Positions 17,292 to 25,735 of a stretch of DNA of 33,329 nt are shown in pieces; the stretch's first letter is position 1; every line of letters begins with the position of its first letter. The position numbers and the translations under genes were made by a program. The notes beneath the pieces were generated by a model. That model saw only the letters and a list, made by a program, of their open reading frames with translations. It was not told the origin of the DNA and ran no database searches. This DNA comes from an uncultured Clostridium sp. (GTDB lineage: Bacteria > Bacillota > Clostridia > TANB77 > CAG-508): NCBI GenBank assembly GCA_947571515.1, contig CANOYI010000007.1, positions 1 through 33,329 of the forward strand. Reading direction: 5' to 3'.

Positions 17292-18761
17292 ATGAAATTA
17301 AGAGAGATGCTAGTTGGATTAGAAGGGTTAAAAGTAAAAGGAGATTTGGAATTAGACATTAAAGAAATAGAAAGCAATTCCAAAAGTGTAAAGAAAAATT
17401 ATTTATTTATTGCCATAAAAGGCTTTGATGCAGATGGACATCAATATATTGGTGATGCCATTAAAAAAGGAGCAGTTGCTGTTATGGTAGAAGAAGGATG
17501 TGACCTAAAAGCATTAGCGATACCAGAAGGTATTACAATTATTATGGCAAAAAATACAAGAGAAGCTTTGGCTGTTTGTTCTTCTAATTTCTATGATAAC
17601 CCATCCAGAAAGTTTAAATTAATAGGAGTGACAGGAACAAAAGGAAAAACAACAACAACTTTTATGATAAAAGAAATATTAGAAAAAGCAGGTAAAAAAG
17701 TAGGATTAATTGGTACAATTGCTACTTATAGAAATGGGAAAAAAGTAAAAGACAGTGATAGAACAACGCCAGAAAGTTTAGAATTGCAAAGAGAATTTGC
17801 CGAAATGGTAAAAGCAGGTGTAGAAGCTGTTGTAATGGAGGTATCTTCACAAAGTTTAAAATTACACAGGGTAGATGGTTGCGAATTTGATATCGTATTA
17901 TTTACTAATTTTTCAGAAGATCATATTAGTGAGAAAGAACATCCTGATATGGAAGACTACTTCCATTCTAAACTAAAATTATTTGAAATGTGTAAAATAG
18001 GAATTACCAATGCCGATGATTTATATGGAGCTAAAATACCTAAGCTGTTTCCAGATAGCAATATAACGACTTATGGAATTGATAATTTTGCGAATGTTTT
18101 AGCAAAAGATATCACGATTACTAATTCTTATGTGGATTTTAAGGCGAAAATAACAGATAGAAATGAAAGAGTAAAAACTAGCATACCAGGAAGATTTAGT
18201 GTATATAATTCATTAGCTGCTATTTGCGTGGCACAAAAATTTGGTATATCTCCAGAAGTGGTAAAAGAGGCTTTAATAGATGTAAGAGTACCAGGAAGGT
18301 CAGAGCTTGTTGATAATAAAAAAGAAATACCAATTATGATTGATTATGCTCATTCGCCAGAAAGCTTACAAAATATATTACAAGCTGTAAAAAGTTATAC
18401 AAAAGGAAAAGTGATTTCTGTGTTTGGATGTGGTGGTGATAGAGATAGTGGTAAAAGACCAATTATGGGAGAAATATCAGGAAGAATTGCTGATTTTACT
18501 TTTATTACATCCGATAATCCAAGAACAGAAAAACCAGAAGAAATTGTTAGCCAAATAGAAGAAGGAATTAAAAAGACGAAAGGAAAATATAAAGTGGTTG
18601 TTGATCGAACAGCAGCTATCAAGGAGGCAATTCAAATGGCAACCAAAAGGGATATTGTTATTCTTGCTGGAAAAGGACATGAGCCATATCAAGAGATAAA
18701 TGGGAAAAAGCTTCCTTATGATGAAAGAATAATTGTCAATGCGATTATAGAAGAATTATAA
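17292..18761 (+). CDS. murE: UDP-MurNAc-tripeptide synthetase MurE (meso-diaminopimelate type)
   Basis: Adds the third amino acid to the peptidoglycan stem peptide in the cytoplasm, using ATP. 489 residues. Mur ligase N-domain (LDIKEIESNSKSVKKNYLF), ATP loop GVTGTKGKTTTT (about residues 113-124), central-domain EVSSQSLKLHRV, and the C-terminal DNPRTEKP motif. DNPR is the known signature for meso-diaminopimelate rather than lysine. Start 17292 is preferred over the ATG at 17283, because AAAGGA is directly adjacent to 17283 but at proper distance from 17292. In many relatives murF follows; here copy B of the repeat does. Confidence 0.96.
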   Translation: MKLREMLVGLEGLKVKGDLELDIKEIESNSKSVKKNYLFIAIKGFDADGHQYIGDAIKKGAVAVMVEEGCDLKALAIPEGITIIMAKNTREALAVCSSNFYDNPSRKFKLIGVTGTKGKTTTTFMIKEILEKAGKKVGLIGTIATYRNGKKVKDSDRTTPESLELQREFAEMVKAGVEAVVMEVSSQSLKLHRVDGCEFDIVLFTNFSEDHISEKEHPDMEDYFHSKLKLFEMCKIGITNADDLYGAKIPKLFPDSNITTYGIDNFANVLAKDITITNSYVDFKAKITDRNERVKTSIPGRFSVYNSLAAICVAQKFGISPEVVKEALIDVRVPGRSELVDNKKEIPIMIDYAHSPESLQNILQAVKSYTKGKVISVFGCGGDRDSGKRPIMGEISGRIADFTFITSDNPRTEKPEEIVSQIEEGIKKTKGKYKVVVDRTAAIKEAIQMATKRDIVILAGKGHEPYQEINGKKLPYDERIIVNAIIEEL

Positions 18762-18770
18762 TATTTTATA

Positions 18771-18907
18771 TTTCAATTTTATTATTTCTTATTTATAACT
18801 CTTAGGCTGCATAACAGACTGTAAACCAAATTGAAAATTTGGTAACAGTCTATAATTTGTTGGTCACCCCGATTTGTTATTGCATAAAAAAATAATAAAA
18901 TTGAAAA
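18771..18907. repeat. Intergenic structured repeat, copy B
   Basis: 137 bases between murE and mraY. Outer arms TTTCAATTTTATTATTT and AAATAATAAAATTGAAA pair perfectly. Inside, AGACTGT pairs with ACAGTCT around an AACCAAATT/AATTTGGT stem. Unpaired blocks AACTCTTAGGCTGCATAA and TTGTTGGTCACCCCGATTTG are conserved with copies A, C and D. Confidence 0.8.
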
Positions 18908-18946
18908 TAAAGTAGTACTACAAGAAAAGGAGAAAGGTTTGGTAAA

Positions 18947-19927
18947 ATGAGAATTGAAACATATATGTTAATCATAGCGTTTGTAACAGCTATTATATTA
19001 GGTTTTATTATCATACCAATATTGAGAAAATTAAAAGTAGGACAAATCGAAAGAGATGATGGACCACAATCTCATTTGAAAAAACAAGGAACACCGACTA
19101 TGGGTGGGATTATTATGATTGTTACTATGATTTTAGTAGTGACAGGAGCGTATATTTTTTTGAGTATACAATCACAAAATGAGACAGCGAATCGATTAAT
19201 ACCTATGCTAATACTAACAATAGGATTTGGTTTAATCGGTTTTATTGATGATTTTAAAAAATTAGTGTTAAAAAATACAAAAGGTTTAAAACCAAGTTAC
19301 AAAATGCTGGGATTGTTATTAATTTCTGTTATCTATGTCGTTTATTTAGTAGAGGGATTACATATAGGAACTGATACATATATTCCGATTTTGAAAATAT
19401 ATATTAATATACCAATTTATTTATATATCCCATTTGCTATTATTGTTATTTTAGCAACGACGAATGCGATTAACTTAACAGATGGAATAGATGGACTTTC
19501 TTCTAGTGTTTCTGCTATTATTATTACTTGCTTAACGGTTATAGGAATGATGGCAGAAATGAAAGAAATATCTATATTTGGAAGTATTGTAATAGGTAGC
19601 GTATTAGGATTTTTAATGTTTAATTTACACCCAGCAAAAGTGTTTATGGGAGATACAGGTTCTCTACTTTTAGGGGGCGTTATTTCCGCCATAGCTTTGT
19701 ATTTAAAGATGCCACTATTACTTGTTTTGATTGCTTTGGTCCCAGTATTGGAGACGCTTTCTGTTATGATACAAGTCGTGTATTTTAAAAAGACAGGAAA
19801 AAGATTTTTCAAAATGGCTCCATTGCATCATCATTTTGAATTGTTGGGTTGGAAAGAAAGTAAAGTAGTAATTATATTTAGTTTGATTACTTTAGTTTTG
19901 TGCATAGCGGGATTAAAAATTGTTTAG
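18947..19927 (+). CDS. mraY: Phospho-MurNAc-pentapeptide transferase MraY
   Basis: Transfers phospho-MurNAc-pentapeptide to undecaprenyl phosphate to make lipid I at the membrane. 326 residues with about ten membrane helices. The family residues are present: GDDGPQSHLKKQGTPTMGG (amino-terminal loop), the Asp pair in FIDDFKK, NLTDGIDGL, MGDTGSLLLG and the HHHFE loop near the C-terminus. AAAAGGAGAAAGG precedes the ATG. It lies between two copies of the structured repeat. Confidence 0.96.
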   Translation: MRIETYMLIIAFVTAIILGFIIIPILRKLKVGQIERDDGPQSHLKKQGTPTMGGIIMIVTMILVVTGAYIFLSIQSQNETANRLIPMLILTIGFGLIGFIDDFKKLVLKNTKGLKPSYKMLGLLLISVIYVVYLVEGLHIGTDTYIPILKIYINIPIYLYIPFAIIVILATTNAINLTDGIDGLSSSVSAIIITCLTVIGMMAEMKEISIFGSIVIGSVLGFLMFNLHPAKVFMGDTGSLLLGGVISAIALYLKMPLLLVLIALVPVLETLSVMIQVVYFKKTGKRFFKMAPLHHHFELLGWKESKVVIIFSLITLVLCIAGLKIV

Positions 19928-19932
19928 TTAAA

Positions 19933-20032
19933 TATTAAATTTATTATAATTTTGTAAAGATAAAAAATAAAAAGATTTAAGCTTATTGATTCCCCCGAAT
20001 TGTGACTTCATAAAAATAGAATAAACTTAATA
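19933..20032. repeat. Intergenic structured repeat, copy C (short)
   Basis: 100 bases between mraY and ftsW. Arms TATTAAATTTATTATAATTT and AAATAGAATAAACTTAATA pair with a few mismatches. The loop side keeps TTGATTCCCCCGAATTGTGA, related to TTGGTCACCCCGATTTGTTA of copy B. The second stem is missing. Confidence 0.6.
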
Positions 20033-20080
20033 ATAAAAGAGTAAATTGTGTTTTAATTTCTAGAAAGGAAAAGGTTTTTC

Positions 20081-21217
20081 ATGGCGAAGAAAAGAAAAGA
20101 AAAGAGTTTCTCAAGTTTTTTAAATAATCCGATTGATTTTACTTTATTAATTACCATATTGTTATTGCTTTCAATTGGTTTAATTATGGTATTATCAGCC
20201 AGTTCACCTTCTGCTTTAGCAGAAAGTGGAGATAGCTATTCTTATTTTTCAAAACAGTTAATATTTGCTATTTTAGGAATTGTTGCCATGTTGTTTATAT
20301 CTAAAATTGATTATCGATTTTATCAAAAATTTTATAAACATGCTTGGTGGATTGCTCTTATCTTATTAGCATTAGTATTAGTTGCTGGGAGGGAAGTAAA
20401 TGGAGCTAAGAGATGGATTTATGTAACAGAAACATTATCTTTTCAGCCATCTGAGATGGTAAAATTACTAATGATTATATTTTATGCTGGAATTTTAATG
20501 AAAAATAGAGATGAATTAGGCAGGTATACGAAAGGATTTATTAAGCATATGTGCTTATTAGCACCGATTATAGGACTTTTGCTATTAGAACCACATTTTA
20601 GTAGCTCCATTGTTATTATAGGAATTTGTTGTATTATGATGATTACAGCAGGATGTAAATTTTGGCAGTTTTTGCTAACTGGAAGTGTTGTCGGTGTACC
20701 AGCTATAATAGGATTAATTTTATTAGAACCATATAGATTACAAAGGGTTGTTACTTTCTTAGACCCATGGAAAGATGCGACAGGAGATGGTTGGCAAGTC
20801 ATTCAAAGTTTATATGCTATTCGGCTCTCGGAGGACTATTTGGAGCAGGATTGGGAGAAAGTAAGCAAAAGTTTCTATATATACCAGAACCACATAATGA
20901 TTTTATCTTCTCAATTTTAGGAGAAGAATTAGGATTTATCGGTTGTATTGCTGTTTTAGTTTTATTTGCTATTTTTATCTGGAGAGGAATTTTAATTGCT
21001 ATGAGAGCACCAGATATGTTCGGAAGCTTAATAGCAGTTGGAATTACTGCTCTAGTGGCAATACAAGTTATTATTAATGTAGCAGTTGTAACTTCATCTA
21101 TGCCAGCAACAGGAATGCCATTACCATTCTTCAGTTACCGGTGGAACAGCATTATTTATACTATTATGCGAGATGGGAATATTGCTGAATATATCAAGAG
21201 CAAGTGCTAAATCATGA
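20081..21217 (+). CDS. ftsW: FtsW-type SEDS glycosyltransferase, three +1 shifts at CGG
   Basis: Septal peptidoglycan polymerase of the SEDS family in the cytoplasmic membrane. Skipping C20822, C20829 and C21139 gives 377 residues: 247 + 2 + 103 + 25. Family landmarks are IGLIMVLSASSPSALA near the N-terminus, the LVAGREVNGAKRWI loop with SFQPSEMVKL, LEPHFSSS, then YAIGSGGLFGAGLGESKQK across the first two shifts, the HNDFIFSILGEELGF region, and MPLPFFSYGGTALF across the third. The last residues are NISRASAKS and a TGA inside palindrome R2. Without the shifts the conserved YAIGSGG and FSYGG motifs are destroyed. About ten membrane helices are expected. It lies upstream of murG, where murD would normally precede it. 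Confidence 0.93.
20822..20824 (+). other. In-frame CGG, first +1 shift site in ftsW
   Basis: Zero-frame codons GCT ATT CGG CTC. Skipping C20822 gives GCT ATT GGC TCT (A-I-G-S). CGG is codon 248. Confidence 0.9.
20829..20831 (+). other. In-frame CGG, second +1 shift site in ftsW
   Basis: After the first shift the frame reads GGC TCT CGG AGG. Skipping C20829 gives GGC TCT GGA GGA CTA (G-S-G-G-L), as in the FtsW family. Only two codons separate the two shifts. Confidence 0.9.
21139..21141 (+). other. In-frame CGG, third +1 shift site in ftsW
   Basis: The frame reads TTC AGT TAC CGG TGG. Skipping C21139 gives AGT TAC GGT GGA ACA (S-Y-G-G-T), the conserved SYGG(T/S) motif of SEDS proteins. Confidence 0.92.
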
Positions 21218-21366
21218 TTTTGGGGACGGAGGAAAAAATCATGATTGAAAAAATACTTAAAATCATGTTACTAGTCAGCCTTATTATTTGTTTTCTCACT
21301 AAAAAAATATAAGAGTAGGCTGAACGGTAATAAAATCATGATTTTTTCCTCCGTCCCCAAAATCAT
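21214..21366. repeat. Intergenic palindromic element R2 (GGGGACG type)
   Basis: 153 bases with perfect 33-base terminal inverted repeats (ATGATTTTGGGGACGGAGG... at 21214-21246 and its complement at 21334-21366). The interior continues with TCAGCC/AGGCTGA pairs. The ftsW stop codon TGA (21215-21217) lies in the first bases of the element. Shares GGGGACG with R1 and, more loosely, R3. Confidence 0.85.
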
Positions 21367-21395
21367 CCTCTAAATTATTGAAGAAGGAGTTTGAA

Positions 21396-22517
21396 ATGAG
21401 AGTAATTATAGCGGCAGCTGGAACAGCTGGGCATATTAATCCAGGGCTAGCCATTGCTAATAAGATTAAGCAAGAAGAAAAAGATTCTAACATTATATTC
21501 ATTGGAACAACAAGAGGACTAGAAAATGATCTAGTTCCAAGAGCTGGTTATGAATTAAAAACAATTGATGCATATGGATTAAGTAGGAAGATTTCGATTG
21601 AAAATATAAAAAAGATGATGAAAACCTTGAAAGGATTTTCAGAAGCAAAAAAAATTATAAAAGAATTTAAACCAGATATCGTAATTGGAACAGGTGGTTA
21701 CATATGTGGTGCTGTTATTGCATCAGCTCATAGTTTGCATATTCCAACTATGTTGCATGAAAGTAATAGTTTCCCAGGAAAAGCAGTAAAGATGTTGGCG
21801 AAAAAAACAGATACAATTTTAGTGTCTTTTGAAGATGCTATTCCAAGAATTAAAAATGCAAAAAATGTAGTACATACTGGTACTCCTATAAAAATAAAGA
21901 AACAAGAGTATGGAATAAATGAAAAAAATAGAATTTTGAAAGAAATAGGTCTAAATGAAACAAAACCAATTATCTTAGTATCTGGTGGCAGTCAAGGTGC
22001 TCAGAAAATTAATGAGACAATTGTTGAAATTATAAGAAACAAATTAAATAAAAATTATCAAATGATATGGGCAACTGGACCAAAACAATTCGATATTGTA
22101 AAAGAAAACTTGGAAAATAGTAATATAAATATGAATCATTTAGAGAATATGAAAATTCTGCCATATATTTATAATATGGAGGAAATAATGAATATTGCCG
22201 ATGTTATAATTGGTAGGGGAGGAGCTATGACAGTAACAGAAATTTCTAATTTAGGAAAGCCTTCCATACTAGTGCCACTTCCTAATGTTAGTCATAATCA
22301 TCAGTTGTATAATGCCAAAGTTTTAGAAAATATAAAGGCAGCGAAAATTATTTTAAATGAAGAATTAACAGGAGAAAAATTAAATCAGGTAATCGAAGAA
22401 ATTATCTTAGATAAACTTAAGTTACTGGAGATGGGGAAAAATGCATTGAAAGTTTCAACCAATCAAGTAGAGAATAAAATTTATCAAGAAATTAAAAAGC
22501 TAATTACGAAAAAATAA
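21396..22517 (+). CDS. murG: UDP-GlcNAc:lipid I N-acetylglucosaminyltransferase MurG
   Basis: Adds GlcNAc to lipid I to give lipid II on the inner membrane face. 373 residues. The N-terminal G-loop GTAGHINPGLAIA (about residues 9-21), the membrane-associated middle region GYICGAVIASAH, HESNSFPGKA, and the C-terminal donor-binding GGSQGAQKIN and GRGGAMTVTE are clear. Start 21396 follows AAGAAGGAG at the right distance; the upstream TTG at 21378 is less likely. Confidence 0.96.
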   Translation: MRVIIAAAGTAGHINPGLAIANKIKQEEKDSNIIFIGTTRGLENDLVPRAGYELKTIDAYGLSRKISIENIKKMMKTLKGFSEAKKIIKEFKPDIVIGTGGYICGAVIASAHSLHIPTMLHESNSFPGKAVKMLAKKTDTILVSFEDAIPRIKNAKNVVHTGTPIKIKKQEYGINEKNRILKEIGLNETKPIILVSGGSQGAQKINETIVEIIRNKLNKNYQMIWATGPKQFDIVKENLENSNINMNHLENMKILPYIYNMEEIMNIADVIIGRGGAMTVTEISNLGKPSILVPLPNVSHNHQLYNAKVLENIKAAKIILNEELTGEKLNQVIEEIILDKLKLLEMGKNALKVSTNQVENKIYQEIKKLITKK

Positions 22518-22540
22518 CGAGTAAAAAGGGAATGAAAAGA

Positions 22541-23969
22541 ATGCTTAAAAATATACAATTTAATAAAATTATATTAGTATCATTTATAATCAGTTTGATG
22601 ATTATTAGTGGATTAGGAATACTTTTTCTTAATTCACTTAATGATTTAAGTGGACAAATGGAGGCAGAACAAGTTGTATCGATACAAGAATTACGAAGTC
22701 AAACGGTGAGAATATTAGGAATTTGCGGTGTTATATTGGCAATGGTTCATATCATAGCTGCCATATATTTATCCAGATATATTATTTATCCGATTAATAA
22801 ATTGATTAAAAGTGCTGAGAAAATTGCAGAAGAGGATAAAAATCGCAAGAAGAATTTCAAAAATAGAAAAAGAAATGAACCACAAGACTTAGAAAATGTA
22901 TTAGGTGTTATGACTCTTGAATTAGAGGAAAAATTAAGTGAAGTATCAACACAGAAAAATCAAATTGAAACAATCTTACTCCATATGACAGATGGAATTA
23001 TAGCATTTAATATGCAAGGAGAAATCATCTTAATTAATCCAGCTGCTAAGAAATTCTTGAGTATTCGCCCAGAAGATAATACATTTGAGGACATCTTTAG
23101 GAAGTTTAAACTGGATATTAATATGGAAAAAATAATCTATTTAGAGAACTGGACGTCAACAGAGCAAAGAATCCAGGTAGAAGACAAATATATGAATGTA
23201 TTTTTTGCACCTTTTAAAAACGAAACTGATCGACCAGATGGTGTAATAGCTGTTATACAAGATATTACAGAGCATGTAAAATTGGATACAATGCAAAAAG
23301 AGTTTGTGGCAGATGTTTCCCATGAGTTGAAAACACCAATTACTTCTATTATGGGGTATGCAGATACATTGTTAGAAGGAGAATATGAAAAAGAAACACA
23401 AGACAAGTTCTTAAATGTAATTGCTACAGAAGCAAGGAGAATGGCAAAACTAGTAACTGATTTATTGACATTATCACGTTACGACAATAATAATAAAATT
23501 ATACAAAAAGAAGCTTTTGATTTGGGAGATTTGGTGAAGAAATGTCAAGATAAAGTAGCGATTGAAATCAAAAAGAAGAATCATAAAGTAAATTGTTTTG
23601 TGACTGCTGATGTTCCACCTGTTTATGCAGATAAATATGATATTGAAAGAGTCGTATTAAATATTTTAACTAATAGTATAAAATATACAAAAGATGGTGG
23701 CGAAATTAAAATATATGTAGGTTTTGTTTATAATGATGCCTATATTAAAGTTTTTGATAATGGAATTGGAATTCCAGAGGATGATTTAAACCGAATTTTT
23801 GAGAGATTTTATCGAGTGGACAAGGCTCGCACTAGAGAAATGGGAGGTACAGGACTTCGGACTTTCCATTGCTAAGGAAATTTTAGATAAGAATGGCGGA
23901 AGTATTGATATTAAGAGTGTAGTTGGACAAGGCACAGAGGTTGTAGTACGAATTCCAACAAAACAGTAA
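22541..23969 (+). CDS. WalK/PhoR-like sensor histidine kinase, one +1 shift at CGG
   Basis: Membrane sensor kinase of 475 residues when C23858 is skipped. Two membrane helices (about residues 10-32 and 53-75), a HAMP segment (IYPINKLIKSAEKIAEED), a PAS domain (MTDGIIAFNMQG), HisKA with the phosphoacceptor His in DVSHELKTPI, and HATPase_c with N box (NILTNSIKYT), G1 (DNGIGIP), F box (RIFERFYRVD) and G2 (GTGLGLSIAKEI). In the zero frame it would stop five codons after the CGG and lose the G2 box. The likely partner may be the response regulator at 3630, which is inference. Start 22541 is preferred to 22532 because AAGGG is too close to 22532. Confidence 0.92.
23858..23860 (+). other. In-frame CGG, +1 shift site in the histidine kinase
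   Basis: Zero-frame codons GGA CTT CGG ACT TTC CAT TGC TAA. Skipping C23858 gives GGA CTT GGA CTT TCC ATT (G-L-G-L-S-I), the canonical G2 box of histidine kinases. Confidence 0.93.
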
Positions 23970-24056
23970 AAACAACTTTTTTGATTTTTCACTAAAAAAT
24001 ATAATAAACTCTTGCAATAGGGTGTAAAAAAATTTTTAACTTAATTTATTTTGTGA

Positions 24057-24085
24057 TTGAAAAATCAGGAAGATTAATGTATAAT
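24057..24085 (+). promoter_or_regulatory. lepB promoter
   Basis: TTGAAA at 24057-24062 and TATAAT at 24080-24085 with an ideal 17-base spacer. Confidence 0.8.
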
Positions 24086-24121
24086 GATACAAGATAAAAA
24101 AACAAATAAGGAGAGATTACG

Positions 24122-24754
24122 TTGAGTGAAAAAACAAAAGATATTTTAGAATGGATTTATTGTATTGTGATTGCATTGGTATTGGCTATGCTATTTCGTT
24201 ATTTTATCGGGACACCGACAATTGTAAAACAAGTTTCTATGTACCCAACTTTAATACAAGATGAAAGATTATGGTTAAATCGTTGGGGGAGAACTACCAA
24301 AACATTACCTAAAAGAGGAGAAATTATAACCTTTGAAGAACCAGCTAAAATAACTTATACAGCTTCTGAAATAGATAAAAGCAATCCAATAGCAAAGTAC
24401 CGTCAAAAAAATGCATTTCAATGGTTTGTTAATAATTTTTTAGAAGTCGGAAAGAGAAGTTATATTAAAAGAGCAATCGCTTTACCAGGTGAACATGTAG
24501 AAATAAAAGAAGGAAAAGTATATATCGATGGAAAAATATTGGAAGAACCATATTTACAGGAAGGAATTGTAACAGATGTATCAGAAACAGGATTTGATGA
24601 TTTTATTGTTCCTGAAAATTGCATTTTTGCTATGGGAGATAATAGAAATCATAGTACAGATTGTAGGTCATTTGGTTGTATTCCATTGAAAGAGATTGAA
24701 AGCACAGTTGCGATTAGAATTTGGCCATTAAATAAATGGGGGAAGGTTCAATAA
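24122..24754 (+). CDS. lepB: Signal peptidase I
   Basis: Removes signal peptides from exported proteins at the membrane surface. 210 residues: a short cytoplasmic start, one membrane helix (about residues 10-29), the catalytic Ser39 in QVSMYPTL, the catalytic Lys in IKRAIALPGEHVEI, and the GDNRNHSTDCRSFG box. The usual SxDSR is STDCR here. The start codon is TTG with AAGGAGAGA seven bases upstream. About 50 extra residues sit between the Ser and Lys boxes, a common type in Gram-positives. Confidence 0.93.
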   Translation: MSEKTKDILEWIYCIVIALVLAMLFRYFIGTPTIVKQVSMYPTLIQDERLWLNRWGRTTKTLPKRGEIITFEEPAKITYTASEIDKSNPIAKYRQKNAFQWFVNNFLEVGKRSYIKRAIALPGEHVEIKEGKVYIDGKILEEPYLQEGIVTDVSETGFDDFIVPENCIFAMGDNRNHSTDCRSFGCIPLKEIESTVAIRIWPLNKWGKVQ

Positions 24755-24772
24755 AAAATTTTCTAGTATATA

Positions 24773-24809
24773 AAGTTTAATATATTTTATAAAAAATATA
24801 TTAAACTTA
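24773..24809. other. Perfect AT-rich hairpin between lepB and holB
   Basis: AAGTTTAATATATTTT and AAAATATATTAAACTT form a 16-base perfect stem with a 4-5 base loop. No T-run follows, so it may be an RNA-processing or stability element, or a very short relative of the structured repeats. Confidence 0.5.
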
Positions 24810-24847
24810 TATTAAGATTAAGAATTATTATATAAAGAGGAAAAAGG

Positions 24848-25735
24848 ATGTTTGAAGAAATAATTGGCAATAATCAAATAAAACAGATGCTAACAAAGTC
24901 AATTCATAATGAGACTTTATCACATAGTTATTTGTTTATTGGAATACAGGGAATCGGGAAAAAGATGTTAGCTATGGAATTTGCTAAAAATATTTTATGT
25001 ACTGAAAAAGAGCAAGATAATACATGTAAATCTTGTATCGAATTTGAGAGTAACAATCATCCTGATTTTATGTATGTAGAACCAGAGGGGAATAGTATTA
25101 AAATTGAACAAATTCGTGTTTTACAAAAAAAGATACAGGAAAAGCCAATTATATCAAATAAAAAAGTATATATCATAAATGATGCAGATACGATGACGAT
25201 AGAAGCCCAAAATTGTTTATTGAAAACATTGGAGGAACCTCCTGAATTTGCAACTATTATTTTAATAGGGAGTAATGAAAATGCATTTTTAGCAACGATA
25301 AAATCTAGGTGCATGATACTTAGATTTCAACCCATTGCTGATGAAGAAATAAAACAATATATGGAAATGAACTATAGTATGAGTAATATAACTCAAAACT
25401 ATTTATCGATATGGCAAGGAAGCATAGGAAAGGCGATCCAATTGAAAGATAAGCAACTAGAATATGATAAGTTAGATTATATGATAGATAGTTTAGATAA
25501 AAAGGATTTGCTTGAAATGATACAGCTAGCAGAACCGCTGTATAAAGCAAAAGATGAGATTTTTGAATTATTAGAGTATATGAATGTATTGTTGTTAAGT
25601 TATGCAAAAGTGAATTGTTTATACACAAATTGTATTAATATTGTGGAAAATACGAAAAAAAGGTTGAAACAAAATGGAAATTATGATATGTGTATAGATA
25701 GTCTTGTTTTTAACATATGGGAGGAATTTAGTTGA
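24848..25735 (+). CDS. holB: DNA polymerase III subunit delta prime
   Basis: Clamp-loader subunit of the replicative polymerase. 295 residues. RuvB/DnaX-like AAA fold with HSYLFIGIQGIGKKMLA (about residues 26-42, P-loop-like), a Cys-containing zinc region (CxxCxxC type, TCKSC), NDADTMTIEAQNCLLKTLEE with the sensor region, and IKSRCMILRF (SRC motif). The last four bases overlap the ricT start (TTGA), indicating translational coupling. The holB-ricT order is as in Bacillus and many clostridia. Confidence 0.9.
   Translation: MFEEIIGNNQIKQMLTKSIHNETLSHSYLFIGIQGIGKKMLAMEFAKNILCTEKEQDNTCKSCIEFESNNHPDFMYVEPEGNSIKIEQIRVLQKKIQEKPIISNKKVYIINDADTMTIEAQNCLLKTLEEPPEFATIILIGSNENAFLATIKSRCMILRFQPIADEEIKQYMEMNYSMSNITQNYLSIWQGSIGKAIQLKDKQLEYDKLDYMIDSLDKKDLLEMIQLAEPLYKAKDEIFELLEYMNVLLLSYAKVNCLYTNCINIVENTKKRLKQNGNYDMCIDSLVFNIWEEFS

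Noticed and set aside
20767..21210. A separate gene for the second half of ftsW
   Set aside because: Its first 20 or so residues are out-of-frame ftsW sequence without a ribosome binding site; the conserved part continues ftsW through the CGG shifts.
24773..24809. Rho-independent terminator after lepB
   Set aside because: The stem is perfect but lacks a following T-run, so it was listed only as a hairpin.
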